In this document: positions 26,395 to 34,285 of the stretch, in pieces
Numbering within the stretch: the first letter of the stretch is position 1
Layout: each line of letters opens with the position of its first letter
Assembly (NCBI RefSeq): GCF_900105965.1
Contig: NZ_FNTV01000001.1
Span: 4,174,023 to 4,238,022 of the forward strand
From: Arthrobacter alpinus
GTDB taxonomy: Bacteria; Actinomycetota; Actinomycetes; Actinomycetales; Micrococcaceae
Length of the DNA stretch: 64,000 nt
Reading direction: 5' to 3'
Made by a program: the position numbers and the translations under genes
The notes under the pieces: model-generated
Seen by the model: only the letters and a program-made list of their open reading frames with translations
What the model was told of the DNA's origin: nothing
Database searches by the model: none

Positions 26395-27002
26395 GCCACC
26401 CCTAACTTGTCCCTGAGCCTGATCATGCCGTCTCTAATTCTAGTTTTAACAGTACCGACCGGGATTTTGAGCAGCTCGGCTACTTCCTGATGGGTGTATC
26501 CACCGTAGTAGGCCAAACTGATAGCTTCCCGTTGCGGATCTGTGAGAGTCTCCAACGCTTTGCGTACACGTTCGGCCTCCATCTGTGTTTCCACGGTGTC
26601 GGCGACGTCATCGTAACTTTCTTGGTACTCCTTGATGCCTTGGCGCAAGTCCCGATCCGCGCTGGCCTGGCTTGCACGAACCCTGTCAACGGCCCTTCTA
26701 TGGGCTATGACAAGAATCCAGGACATCGCCTTGCCTCTATCGGCATCAAAGCGGGTAGCTTGTGCCCAGACGTCCACAAAGACCTCTTGGGTGACCTCCT
26801 GGCTTTGTGCCGGGTCCCGAACCACGCGGCGAACGAGTCCGTAGACCCGTGGTGCCACCGCATCGTAGAGTTCTTCAAAGGCCGCCTCGTCGCCGAGGGC
26901 GACGAGGCGGATAAGGTCCTCATGGGTAGGTGGTGCCAGTGGCTCCACGGACCGCATCCAAGGTAAACGCATGGTGTCTACCTTGCCACGGTCCGTGCCC
27001 AT
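26391..27002 (-). CDS. sigK: ECF RNA polymerase sigma factor SigK
   Basis: A 203-residue ECF sigma factor. Region 2 is LIRLVALGDEAAFEELYDAVAPRVYGLVRRVVRDPAQSQEVTQEVFVDVWAQA and region 4 is LTDPQREAISLAYYGGYTHQEVAELLKIPVGTVKTRIRDGMIRLRDKL. The overlap with rskA and the neighbouring fasciclin and molybdoenzyme genes identify SigK. A shorter start at 26972 (MRLPWM) is possible. No promoter is seen in the 54 nt before it, so it is probably read from the SigK-type promoter of the fasciclin gene, which would make it self-activating. Confidence 0.93.
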   Translation of the reverse strand: MGTDRGKVDTMRLPWMRSVEPLAPPTHEDLIRLVALGDEAAFEELYDAVAPRVYGLVRRVVRDPAQSQEVTQEVFVDVWAQATRFDADRGKAMSWILVIAHRRAVDRVRASQASADRDLRQGIKEYQESYDDVADTVETQMEAERVRKALETLTDPQREAISLAYYGGYTHQEVAELLKIPVGTVKTRIRDGMIRLRDKLGVA

Positions 27003-27056
27003 GAGCCCATTCCCTCCAAGACGTGTTGCAATTTGTTCCCTGAGAAGCCGGTGTTG

Positions 27057-27731
27057 CTACTTGGCCGGCGGCATCAGGACGGTGTCGATGAGGTAGACAG
27101 TTGCGTTGGCTGTCTTGACGCCACCGCAGATCACCTTTGCGCCGTTGACCATCAGGTTGTCGCCGCTTCCGGTGACCTCCAGGTTGCTGCCCTCAGCCGT
27201 TGCATGCTCGCCGGCAACTGCACTCGGAGCCAACTGGCCGGGAACCACGTGGTAGGTCAGGATGGAGGTGAGAGTCTTCGAATCGGTCTTCAGGCCCTCG
27301 ATGGTTTCTGCCGGGATCTTGGCGAAAGCGTCGTCAACGGGTGCGAAGACTGTGAAGTCGCCGGAGTTGAGCGTGTCCACCAAGTTGACGTCCTTGTTCA
27401 ACTGGCCGGAGACGGCTGCGGTGAGGGTCTTCAACAGCGGGTTGTTGGAGGCTGCCGTGGCAACCGGATCGGCAGCCATGCCGGCAACGGAGCCGGCGCC
27501 GTCGGGAACGGCTGCTGCGTAGGCTGCACAACCCGAACCAACAAGATCAGAGGCCGGGTCCATTGCTGCGCTGGTGGCCGGCGCCGGAGCGGAGGTCGCC
27601 ATGGGTGCCTCAGAGGAAGCGCTGGGGGTGCTGGCCGAGCTGCAGGACGTCATGCCCAACGCTGCGACGGCCAGGAGACCGAGTCCCATGGTGATGCTCT
27701 TACGGGTTCCAAACTTCTGGGTAACGCTCAT
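27057..27731 (-). CDS. Fasciclin-domain lipoprotein (MPT70/MPT83-like)
   Basis: A 224-residue exported protein with signal peptide and lipobox-like GMTSC at about residue 26, a Ser/Ala/Pro-rich linker, then one fasciclin domain (about residues 85-222). The domain has the H1 motif [16 protein letters not shown] and the H2-like LTYHVVPG and [12 protein letters not shown]. It resembles the mycobacterial SigK targets MPT70 and MPT83. The ATG at 27731 with GGAG upstream is preferred over the longer open frame. It is first in the operon with sigK and rskA. Confidence 0.9.
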   Translation of the reverse strand: MSVTQKFGTRKSITMGLGLLAVAALGMTSCSSASTPSASSEAPMATSAPAPATSAAMDPASDLVGSGCAAYAAAVPDGAGSVAGMAADPVATAASNNPLLKTLTAAVSGQLNKDVNLVDTLNSGDFTVFAPVDDAFAKIPAETIEGLKTDSKTLTSILTYHVVPGQLAPSAVAGEHATAEGSNLEVTGSGDNLMVNGAKVICGGVKTANATVYLIDTVLMPPAK

Positions 27732-27829
27732 GATGATTCTCCATAGTGTGAAGGCGGAAAGATTCCGTGGTGCTTCTCCCGAATTGCTTCTCAAGTTCCA
27801 GATCCGCAACGGTGGGCTGTCAGGTAGTA

Positions 27830-27856
27830 CTTCGGAGCCCTTGGGGAAGCGGATTG
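27830..27856 (-). promoter_or_regulatory. SigK-type promoter of fasciclin-sigK-rskA operon
   Basis: Read leftward, CAATCC (27851-27856), a 15-nt spacer, and CCGAAG (27830-27835) followed by TAC. The boxes and spacing are identical to those at 25563-25589. The leader to the ATG at 27731 is about 90 nt. Confidence 0.65.
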
Positions 27857-27896
27857 GAAAGTATTTAAGAATTCTTTTGGCACCCTCATGCGCCGG

Positions 27897-27902
27897 TAAA
27901 CT
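27897..27902 (+). promoter_or_regulatory. -10 box of dapE, leaderless arrangement
   Basis: TAAACT lies six bases before the ATG at 27909, so the expected transcription start is the A of the start codon. A weak TTTTGG about 16 nt upstream could act as -35. The promoter is back to back with the SigK-type promoter of the fasciclin operon. Confidence 0.5.
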
Positions 27903-27908
27903 GTCCTA

Positions 27909-29039
27909 ATGACAAACTCCACCAGCGCCGCCTCGTCCACGTCATTGCCAAGTGGGCAGGGCGCCGTCGTTCTTGACCTGACCCAGGATGTGGCGCTCTT
28001 GACGGCGGCATTGATGGACATTGAAAGTGTCTCCGCCAATGAGCTGGCCATTGCCGACGCCGTGGAAGTCGCCTTGCGGGCCCTGCCGCATTTGTCTGTG
28101 ACTCGCAATGGGGATTCGATCGTGGCCAGGACCGAGTTGGGACGTGCAGAGCGCGTGATTCTGGCCGGACACCTGGACACCGTGCCGCTGCCCACCACCG
28201 CCGGCTCCCGGGGCACGGTCCCAAGCAGCTGGGACGGCGAAGTCCTGTACGGCCGTGGCGCCACGGACATGAAGGGCGGCGTTGCTGTGCAGTTGGCCCT
28301 GGCCGCCACCTTGGCCGAACCCACCAAGGACATCACCTTCATCTTTTACGATCACGAGGAAGTCGCCGCGGTCAAGAGTGGGCTGGGACGCCTGGTGCGG
28401 GAGAACCGGGAACTGCTCGACGCCGATTTCGGCATACTGCTGGAGCCCACCAACGGCACTGTTGAGGGTGGCTGCAATGGCACCATCCGTTTTGAGGCCA
28501 CCACCCGAGGCAAGGCGGCGCACTCCGCCCGTGCATGGATGGGGGAGAACGCCATCCACGCCGCCGCCCCGATCCTGTCCCGCCTGGCCGCCTATGAGCC
28601 CGCAACTGTCAATGTGGACGGTTTGGATTACCGGGAATCGTTGAACGCGGTCAAGGTTCATGGGGGCACAGCCGGGAACGTGATTCCGGATCTCTGTGTC
28701 GTGGAAATCAACTACCGCTTCGCCCCGGATAAGAGCCCGGATCAGGCCGAGGCGCACGTTCGCGGGTTGTTGGCCGGATTCGATCTGGTGCGCACGGATT
28801 TCTCGGCCGGGGCACGTCCTGGCCTCAACGCCCCGGCGGCAGCATCGTTCGTGGCGGCCGTGGGTCGCGAACCGTTGCCCAAGTACGGCTGGACAGACGT
28901 TGCCCGACTGAGCGAAATGGGCATCCCCGCCGTCAACTTTGGTCCCGGCGATGCACTCCTGGCACACAGCGACAACGAACACGTCCATGCAGATGCCATC
29001 CGTGAGTGCCTGGCCGCCCTGACTCGCTGGCTGGTCTAA
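27909..29039 (+). CDS. dapE: Succinyl-diaminopimelate desuccinylase
   Basis: A 376-residue dizinc M20-family amidase that yields LL-DAP. Metal ligands are seen as the His in LAGHLDTVPL, the bridging Asp in GRGATDMKGG, the catalytic Glu and ligand Glu in YDHEEVA, the Glu in LLEPTNGTVEGGCNG and the His in AHSDNEHV near the C-terminus. With dapC and dapD it completes the succinylase branch. No Shine-Dalgarno site is seen, in keeping with a leaderless mRNA. Confidence 0.93.
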   Translation: MTNSTSAASSTSLPSGQGAVVLDLTQDVALLTAALMDIESVSANELAIADAVEVALRALPHLSVTRNGDSIVARTELGRAERVILAGHLDTVPLPTTAGSRGTVPSSWDGEVLYGRGATDMKGGVAVQLALAATLAEPTKDITFIFYDHEEVAAVKSGLGRLVRENRELLDADFGILLEPTNGTVEGGCNGTIRFEATTRGKAAHSARAWMGENAIHAAAPILSRLAAYEPATVNVDGLDYRESLNAVKVHGGTAGNVIPDLCVVEINYRFAPDKSPDQAEAHVRGLLAGFDLVRTDFSAGARPGLNAPAAASFVAAVGREPLPKYGWTDVARLSEMGIPAVNFGPGDALLAHSDNEHVHADAIRECLAALTRWLV

Positions 29040-29054
29040 GCTGCGTTAAAAGTG

Positions 29055-29103
29055 CGACGGCGGGAGGTTGCCTTTTCGATGAAAAGGCAACCTCCCGCCG
29101 TCG
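29055..29103. terminator. Bidirectional terminator between dapE and gluD
   Basis: A perfect 23-bp stem with a 3-nt loop (CGACGGCGGGAGGTTGCC and onward) lies between two convergent genes, with T or A runs inside the stem. It can serve both strands. Confidence 0.85.
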
Positions 29104-29122
29104 TCATGGCGAGAAGCTGGAA

Positions 29123-29965
29123 TCAGCCGGCGATGCCAGCCTTGGCCTTGACGACCTTCACACGTGAGGACATCTTGGACTCCACGAGCTTGGCAATGCC
29201 GGAGAGGATCAAGCACAAGCCAACGTAGATAACGGCCGTGACCATGAGCGCCGGGACCACGGGCGAACCGTACTGTCCCTGCGAGCCCAGGAAGTTGGCG
29301 TACTTGAGGATCTCGTCGTAGGTGATGAGGAAGCCGAGCGCCGTGTCCTTCATGATGACCACGAGCTGGGCGATGATGACAGGAAGCATTGAGCGCACCG
29401 CCTGCGGCAGCAAAATGGTGCGCAGGACCTGGCCCTTGGTCAAACCAATGGCAAAACCTGCTTCACGTTGGCCCTTGGGCAGCGATTCAATGCCGGCGCG
29501 GAAGACTTCCGCCAGTACGGAACCGTTGTACAGGATCAAGCCAACCACCACGGCGATGAAGGGCGTGATGCCCTTGACGCCGGCTGACGGCAGGCCGTAG
29601 TACATGATCATCATCAGGATCAATAGAGGCACGGCACGGAACAGCTCGGTGAACCAGTAGCACGGGATCCGGACCCACTTGGTGTCTGCCAGACGGCCAA
29701 AGGCCAACAGCACACCCAAGACGATGCTGCCTACCGCGGCGACGCCGAAGGCACTCAACGTGGCGCCGATGGCCTCCACGAACTTTTGTTGCACGCGGGG
29801 GAAGGTAAAGATCTCCCACTTCTTGGCCGTGAACTGGCCGGACTCGTAAAACCTGAACAGGATGAAGCCGACGATGACAGCCACCACAACAATGGTGAAG
29901 ATGTTCAGGTAGACGTTGCGTGTGCGGGCCTTGGGGCCCGGAACGTCGAAAAGTACTGCGCTCAT
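29123..29965 (-). CDS. gluD: Glutamate-type ABC importer permease GluD
   Basis: A 280-residue HisM-type amino-acid permease with five or six membrane segments. The ATPase-contact loop is EVFRAGIESLPKGQREAGFAIGLTKGQVLRTILLPQAVRSMLP. It is the last gene of gluABCD and its ATG overlaps the gluC stop by 4 nt. The Corynebacterium glutamate importer has the same gene order, which suggests glutamate and related amino acids as substrates; this is inference from context. Confidence 0.88.
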   Translation of the reverse strand: MSAVLFDVPGPKARTRNVYLNIFTIVVVAVIVGFILFRFYESGQFTAKKWEIFTFPRVQQKFVEAIGATLSAFGVAAVGSIVLGVLLAFGRLADTKWVRIPCYWFTELFRAVPLLILMMIMYYGLPSAGVKGITPFIAVVVGLILYNGSVLAEVFRAGIESLPKGQREAGFAIGLTKGQVLRTILLPQAVRSMLPVIIAQLVVIMKDTALGFLITYDEILKYANFLGSQGQYGSPVVPALMVTAVIYVGLCLILSGIAKLVESKMSSRVKVVKAKAGIAG

Positions 29966-30612
29966 CGCGCCACCTTCCACTTCTTCTCGAGGTAGCGTTG
30001 CAGCGGTGTCAAAATGCCCAGCACCAGCACCACGAAGATCACGGCAACCCAGAGCAGACCCGGTAGCAAAGGCTCACCCCGCTCGCTGAGGTAGGCCCGG
30101 ATGGCACCGGCCTCAAAAACGGAGAAACCGGCGGCGACGGTGGTGTTCTTCAACAAAGCGATGAACACGCTGAACAGGGGCGGCACCACAGAACGGAAAG
30201 CCTGGGGCAGCACGATCAAGGACAACGTCTGCATAAAGGGAAGACCGATGGCCCGAGCAGCCTCGGACTGGCCGACGGAAACCGTATTGATACCGGAGCG
30301 AATGGCCTCGGAAACGTAGGTCGCCGTGTACAGGGACAGGCCGATCGCGGCGGCCGCAAGGAAGCTGACCGGAGGCAATCCGAGCTTTGGATAGCCCAGC
30401 GCAAAGAAGGCCAGGATCAGCGTCAGCGGGGTGTTGCGGACAAAGTTGACGTAGATGGTTCCGGTGGCACGCATGGCCGGTGCCGGAGACACACGCATGC
30501 CGGCAACGATGGTGCCCAGAATCAGGGCGAAGAACGCGGCGATGACAAACAAAATTCCGGTGTTCTTGAAACCCGTCAGGAACAGGTCGCTGTTATCAGT
30601 AATTACATTCAC
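29962..30612 (-). CDS. gluC: Glutamate-type ABC importer permease GluC
   Basis: A 216-residue HisM-type permease. The N-terminal GFKNTGILFVIAAFFALILGTIVAGMRVS is the first helix, and EAIRSGINTVSVGQSEAARAIGLPFMQTLSLIVLPQAFRSVVPP is the ATPase-contact loop. It pairs with GluD as a heterodimer. It lies 90 nt after gluB with a hairpin between (30649-30693). Confidence 0.88.
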   Translation of the reverse strand: MNVITDNSDLFLTGFKNTGILFVIAAFFALILGTIVAGMRVSPAPAMRATGTIYVNFVRNTPLTLILAFFALGYPKLGLPPVSFLAAAAIGLSLYTATYVSEAIRSGINTVSVGQSEAARAIGLPFMQTLSLIVLPQAFRSVVPPLFSVFIALLKNTTVAAGFSVFEAGAIRAYLSERGEPLLPGLLWVAVIFVVLVLGILTPLQRYLEKKWKVAR

Positions 30613-30648
30613 AGGCCAGTGTCGCTTTCAGTGAATTAGAGAAGACGA

Positions 30649-30693
30649 AGTGGTGGTGCTGCGCCGGCCCAAGGCAAGTGCAACACCACCACT
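30649..30693 (-). terminator. Intercistronic hairpin between gluB and gluC
   Basis: Arms 30649-30661 and 30681-30693 pair over 13 positions (AGTGGTGGTG type) around a loop of about 19 nt, just after the gluB stop. It has no clear T run. Such a structure often protects or limits mRNA so that the binding protein is made in excess over the permeases. Confidence 0.55.
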
Positions 30694-30701
30694 GGCGGGT
30701 T

Positions 30702-31607
30702 TTAGTACTGGTTGACTGCGGGCTGTTCAACCTTGGTGCCGGAGAGGCCCAAGGTTGCATCGTAGATCTTGGTCCACGTGGCGTTGCCGTCCGTCAGTGT
30801 CTTGTTCAAGAAGGTACGCAGCGCGGTGTCGCCCAGCTTCATGCCGATGCCGTAGTTTTCCGTGGTGAACGGCTCGCCAACAACCTTCAGCGCGTCGGGA
30901 TCCTGCGAAGCAAAGCCCAAAAGAATGGCCTGGTCTGTAGTGACAGCATCCGTGTCACCGTTCTTCAAGGACTCAACGCACTTGGAGTACAGATCGAATT
31001 CCTGGGGTGTGGCCTCAGGGAAGTTCTCGCGAATGTTCTGGATAGGTGTTGAACCGGTGGCGGAGCAAACCTTCTTCCCGGCCAGATCCTTCTCGCTCTT
31101 AATGTCAGTGTTGTCCTTGGCCACCATGAGGCCCTGGCCTGTCACGAAGTACGGTCCGGCAAAGTCAACAAGCTTCTTGCGCTTGTCGGTGATGGAGTAG
31201 GTGCCTACGTAGAGGTCCACATCGCCATTGGCCAGCGCGGTCTCGCGGTTGGCTGACGGGATGGCCTTGAATTCAATCTTGTCCGCGGCTACGCCCAAGG
31301 AGGCTGCCATCCAGGTTGCGATCTGAATGTCGAAGCCTGTGCGCTCACCCGTTGCTGCATCGAGGTAGCCAAGACCAGGCTGATCTTCCTTGACGCCGAT
31401 GCGAATTTTTCCAGAGGACTTGATCGTGTCAAAGGTGGGGCTGCCGGTCAGGGCAACATCCTTGGCTACTTCGAAGGCCGGGGCGTCGCCGCCGGCGCCA
31501 GCGGATTCGCCGCCACCGGTGTCGCCACCACAACCGGTCATAGCCAGTGCGGCCGCCGTCAAGACTGCGGCAAAGCCGAGGGTTTTCTTGCTAAAGAACT
31601 TTTTCAA
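30702..31607 (-). CDS. gluB: Glutamate-type ABC importer binding lipoprotein GluB
   Basis: A 301-residue lipoprotein with lipobox AMTGC at about residue 26, a Gly/Glu-rich linker and a family-3 amino-acid-binding domain: GKIRIGVKEDQPGLGYLDAATGERTGFDIQIATWMA. The closing TENYGIGMKLGDTALRTFLNKTL is also typical. It starts at a TTG with AAAGGAA upstream. It is the second gene of gluABCD. Confidence 0.9.
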   Translation of the reverse strand: MKKFFSKKTLGFAAVLTAAALAMTGCGGDTGGGESAGAGGDAPAFEVAKDVALTGSPTFDTIKSSGKIRIGVKEDQPGLGYLDAATGERTGFDIQIATWMAASLGVAADKIEFKAIPSANRETALANGDVDLYVGTYSITDKRKKLVDFAGPYFVTGQGLMVAKDNTDIKSEKDLAGKKVCSATGSTPIQNIRENFPEATPQEFDLYSKCVESLKNGDTDAVTTDQAILLGFASQDPDALKVVGEPFTTENYGIGMKLGDTALRTFLNKTLTDGNATWTKIYDATLGLSGTKVEQPAVNQY

Positions 31608-31685
31608 TGCGGGTTCCTTTCATAGTCGGCCACATGCGGCCGGTGTAATGAGTGGCGGTAATCGCCGGAATTCTGTGAGAGCGAG

Positions 31686-32444
31686 CTATCCGTTGGTCAG
31701 GATCTTCGAAAGGAAGTCCTTGGCGCGCGGTGTCTGCGGGTTGGTGAAGAAGTTCTCGGGGGTGGCCTCTTCCACAATCTGGCCGTCGGCCATGAAGATG
31801 ACCCGGTCGGCAGCCTTGCGAGCAAAACCCATCTCGTGGGTGACAACCACCATGGTCATGCCCTCCTTGGCCAGTTCAACCATGACGTCAAGGACCTCAT
31901 TGATCATTTCCGGGTCGAGAGCACTGGTGGGTTCATCGAAAAGCATGACCTTTGGCTTCATTGCCAAAGCCCGTGCAATCGCCACGCGCTGCTGCTGACC
32001 ACCGGAAAGCTGGGCGGGCAACTTCGCTGCCTGATGCCCAACGCCCACGCGCTCCAACAAGCTCAAGGCGAGTTTGTCGGCGTCGGCCTTGTTCATGCCC
32101 TTGACCTTGATGGGGCCGAGCGTGACATTTTCCAGAATGGTCTTGTGCGCAAACAAGTTGAAGGACTGGAAGACCATGCCAACATCGGCACGGAGGTTGG
32201 CAAGTTGCTTGCCTTCCTTGGGTAGTTCCTTGCCATCGATGGTGATGGAGCCGGTGTCGATGGTCTCCAGGCGATTAATGGTGCGGCACAACGTTGACTT
32301 GCCGGATCCGGACGGACCAATGACAACCAAAACCTCGCCCTTGGCGACCTCTAAGTTAATTTCTTGAAGCACATGGAGGGAGCCGTAGTGTTTATTGACA
32401 GCTTTTAGCTCCACGAGCGCAGGAGCATGTGCGGGATTTGTCAT
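31686..32444 (-). CDS. gluA: Glutamate-type ABC importer ATPase GluA
   Basis: A 252-residue ABC ATPase with Walker [10 protein letters not shown] near residue 40, Q-loop region [15 protein letters not shown], signature LSGGQQQR and Walker [15 protein letters not shown], then the switch His in VTHEMGFAR. These are typical of polar-amino-acid importers. It is the first gene of the operon and lacks a ribosome site; the -10 box at 32451-32456 ends 7 nt before the ATG. Confidence 0.93.
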   Translation of the reverse strand: MTNPAHAPALVELKAVNKHYGSLHVLQEINLEVAKGEVLVVIGPSGSGKSTLCRTINRLETIDTGSITIDGKELPKEGKQLANLRADVGMVFQSFNLFAHKTILENVTLGPIKVKGMNKADADKLALSLLERVGVGHQAAKLPAQLSGGQQQRVAIARALAMKPKVMLFDEPTSALDPEMINEVLDVMVELAKEGMTMVVVTHEMGFARKAADRVIFMADGQIVEEATPENFFTNPQTPRAKDFLSKILTNG

Positions 32445-32450
32445 GGATCG

Positions 32451-32480
32451 AATCTATCGACATTTCCGAGGGGCAGTAAA
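32451..32480 (-). promoter_or_regulatory. Promoter of gluABCD, leaderless arrangement
   Basis: Read leftward, TTTACT, an 18-nt spacer and TAGATT, then six bases and the ATG of gluA. Both boxes fit a primary-sigma promoter with transcription starting at the start codon. Confidence 0.55.
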
Positions 32481-32565
32481 GGTTTAGGCCATGTCGGCGT
32501 GGATCGTAACGGTAACGAGATGTTGTGACTCTGGACACGGAGTCTTTTCGCGTACCCTTGGTGGC

Positions 32566-33342
32566 ATGAGTGCACCCACAGGATCCAGCCGCCCCTCCAC
32601 TACGCCAACAAAAGGGTTTGGTGCTTGGCGAAAAAATGGTGGCATGCATGAGACCGCAGACGCCCGGCTCCTTGAAACACCGCGCAGCAGCGACTTCACC
32701 CACACCGATCCGTGGCGGGTGATGCGCATCCAAAGCGAGTTCGTTCAGGGTTTCCAAGCACTCGCCGAGATCGGCCCGGCCATCAGCGTCTTTGGCTCTG
32801 CCCGAACCAAGCCGGATTCCCCGTACTACGCCACCGGCATGGAAGTGGGCCGGCGTCTGGTGGAAGCCGGTGTTGCCGTCATTACCGGCGGCGGCCCAGG
32901 TTCCATGGAGGCTGCCAACCGCGGCGCTGCGGAGGCCGGGGGGCTGTCCATTGGCTTGGGTATTGAGCTTCCCTTTGAACAGGGCATGAACGAATGGGTT
33001 GGCCTGGGGGTCGACTTCCGCTACTTCTTCGCCCGCAAGACCATGTTCGTCAAGTACGCCCAGGGCTTCGTGGTGCTGCCAGGCGGCCTTGGCACCCTCG
33101 ATGAAATGTTTGAGGCCATGGTCCTGGTGCAGACAAGCAAGGTGGTCCAGTTCCCCATAGTCCTGGTCGACAGGACCTTCTGGGGCCCGCTGATCGACTG
33201 GATCCGCGACGTCATGGTTGCCCAGGGGCTTGTCTCGCCCGGGGACATGAACATCATCTCCCTCGCGGACACGGCCGAAGAAGCCGTGGAACTGGTCATG
33301 GCAGGCAAGGCAGGGGACAGGGTTGCCGCGCAGGAAGGCTAG
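32566..33342 (+). CDS. LOG-family nucleoside-phosphate phosphoribohydrolase
   Basis: A 258-residue Rossmann-like protein of the LOG family, which releases bases (including cytokinins) from nucleoside 5'-monophosphates. The diagnostic motifs are TGGGPGSMEAANRGA near residue 110 and PGGLGTLDEMFE near residue 175, the latter with the catalytic Glu. The ATG at 32566 gives a usual length and lies 7 nt after a TACCCT hexamer. The physiological role in this organism is unknown. Confidence 0.88.
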   Translation: MSAPTGSSRPSTTPTKGFGAWRKNGGMHETADARLLETPRSSDFTHTDPWRVMRIQSEFVQGFQALAEIGPAISVFGSARTKPDSPYYATGMEVGRRLVEAGVAVITGGGPGSMEAANRGAAEAGGLSIGLGIELPFEQGMNEWVGLGVDFRYFFARKTMFVKYAQGFVVLPGGLGTLDEMFEAMVLVQTSKVVQFPIVLVDRTFWGPLIDWIRDVMVAQGLVSPGDMNIISLADTAEEAVELVMAGKAGDRVAAQEG

Positions 33343-33387
33343 CTGGCAGATCGCACCAAGCCGTTGCGCATCTGGCAACATGTACCT

Positions 33388-33726
33388 GTGACCTATTTCC
33401 TGATTTTTCTGGCCGTGATGGTGGCGGCCGCGGCCGCGCTCTACGTTGTGGGGCTGAATAAGTCTGCGGCGGATGCCCCCATTTACGAGGACGCCCTGGC
33501 CGCGCCCGTGGCGAACCTGCCACCCGTTCTTCTGCCCGGCACGCCCATGCCGGCGGACGTGGACCGGCTGCGCTTTTCGTTGGGCCTGCGAGGTTACCGC
33601 ATGGATCAAGTGGACGAGGTTCTAGACCGCCTGCGGGATGAACTGGCAGGCAAGAACCTGCGTATCGCGGAGCTGGAAGCCTTGGTGGCTGGCACACACG
33701 ACGCCGGAGACTCCAATGAGCGCTGA
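33388..33726 (+). CDS. Membrane-anchored DivIVA-motif protein
   Basis: A 112-residue protein with one N-terminal membrane helix (TYFLIFLAVMVAAAAALYVVGL), a linker, and a DivIVA-type motif near residue 65 (DRLRFSLGLRGYRMDQVDEVLDRLRDEL) running into a short coiled coil. Such proteins are linked to polar growth or division in actinobacteria; its own role is unknown. The GTG at 33388 puts the helix right at the N-terminus. It overlaps tag by 11 nt. Confidence 0.78.
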   Translation: MTYFLIFLAVMVAAAAALYVVGLNKSAADAPIYEDALAAPVANLPPVLLPGTPMPADVDRLRFSLGLRGYRMDQVDEVLDRLRDELAGKNLRIAELEALVAGTHDAGDSNER

Positions 33727-34285
33727 CGGCAAGATCCGCTGCGCCTGGCCCGGCCTTGAAAACGATGAGCTGTACCAGCGCTATCACGACACCGAATGGG
33801 GTCGGCCGGTAACGGGCGAGGCCGAACTCTTTGAGCGGCTGAGCCTGGAAGCTTTCCAGTCGGGGCTGAGCTGGATCACCATCTTGCGCAAGCGCGAGTC
33901 GTTTAGAGCAGCTTTTTCCAACTTTGACCCTGAGAAAGTGGCAGAGTTTGGTCCCGAGGACTTTGAGCGTCTCATGAACGATGCCTCGATTGTGCGCAAT
34001 CGTTTGAAGATCAATGCCACGATCGGCAACGCACGGGCGCTCCTGGCTCTCCCGGACGGCATCACCTTGGGTTCGTTGATTGCCCAGCACACGCCTGCAG
34101 CCAGGGCTGCCGGTGAACCCGCACCAGCCCATACACCCGAATCCAAGGCATTGGCGAAGGCCTTGAAGAAGCTCGGCTTCGCATTCGTGGGGCCAACCAC
34201 CGCCTACGCCATGATGCAGGCCATCGGTGTGGTTAACGATCACCAGCACGATTGTTGGCTGGCTGGCGGCACGGAACCACGTTGA
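33716..34285 (+). CDS. tag: DNA-3-methyladenine glycosylase I
   Basis: A 189-residue base-excision repair enzyme that removes 3-methyladenine. The zinc-site residues are seen as Cys in IRCAWPG, His in YHDTEWG, and His/Cys in NDHQHDCW near the C-terminus. FERLSLEAFQSGLSWITILRKRESFRAAF is the conserved core. The start overlaps the DivIVA-like gene, so the two are coupled; its stop overlaps the possible TTG start of the next gene. Confidence 0.93.
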   Translation: MSADGKIRCAWPGLENDELYQRYHDTEWGRPVTGEAELFERLSLEAFQSGLSWITILRKRESFRAAFSNFDPEKVAEFGPEDFERLMNDASIVRNRLKINATIGNARALLALPDGITLGSLIAQHTPAARAAGEPAPAHTPESKALAKALKKLGFAFVGPTTAYAMMQAIGVVNDHQHDCWLAGGTEPR

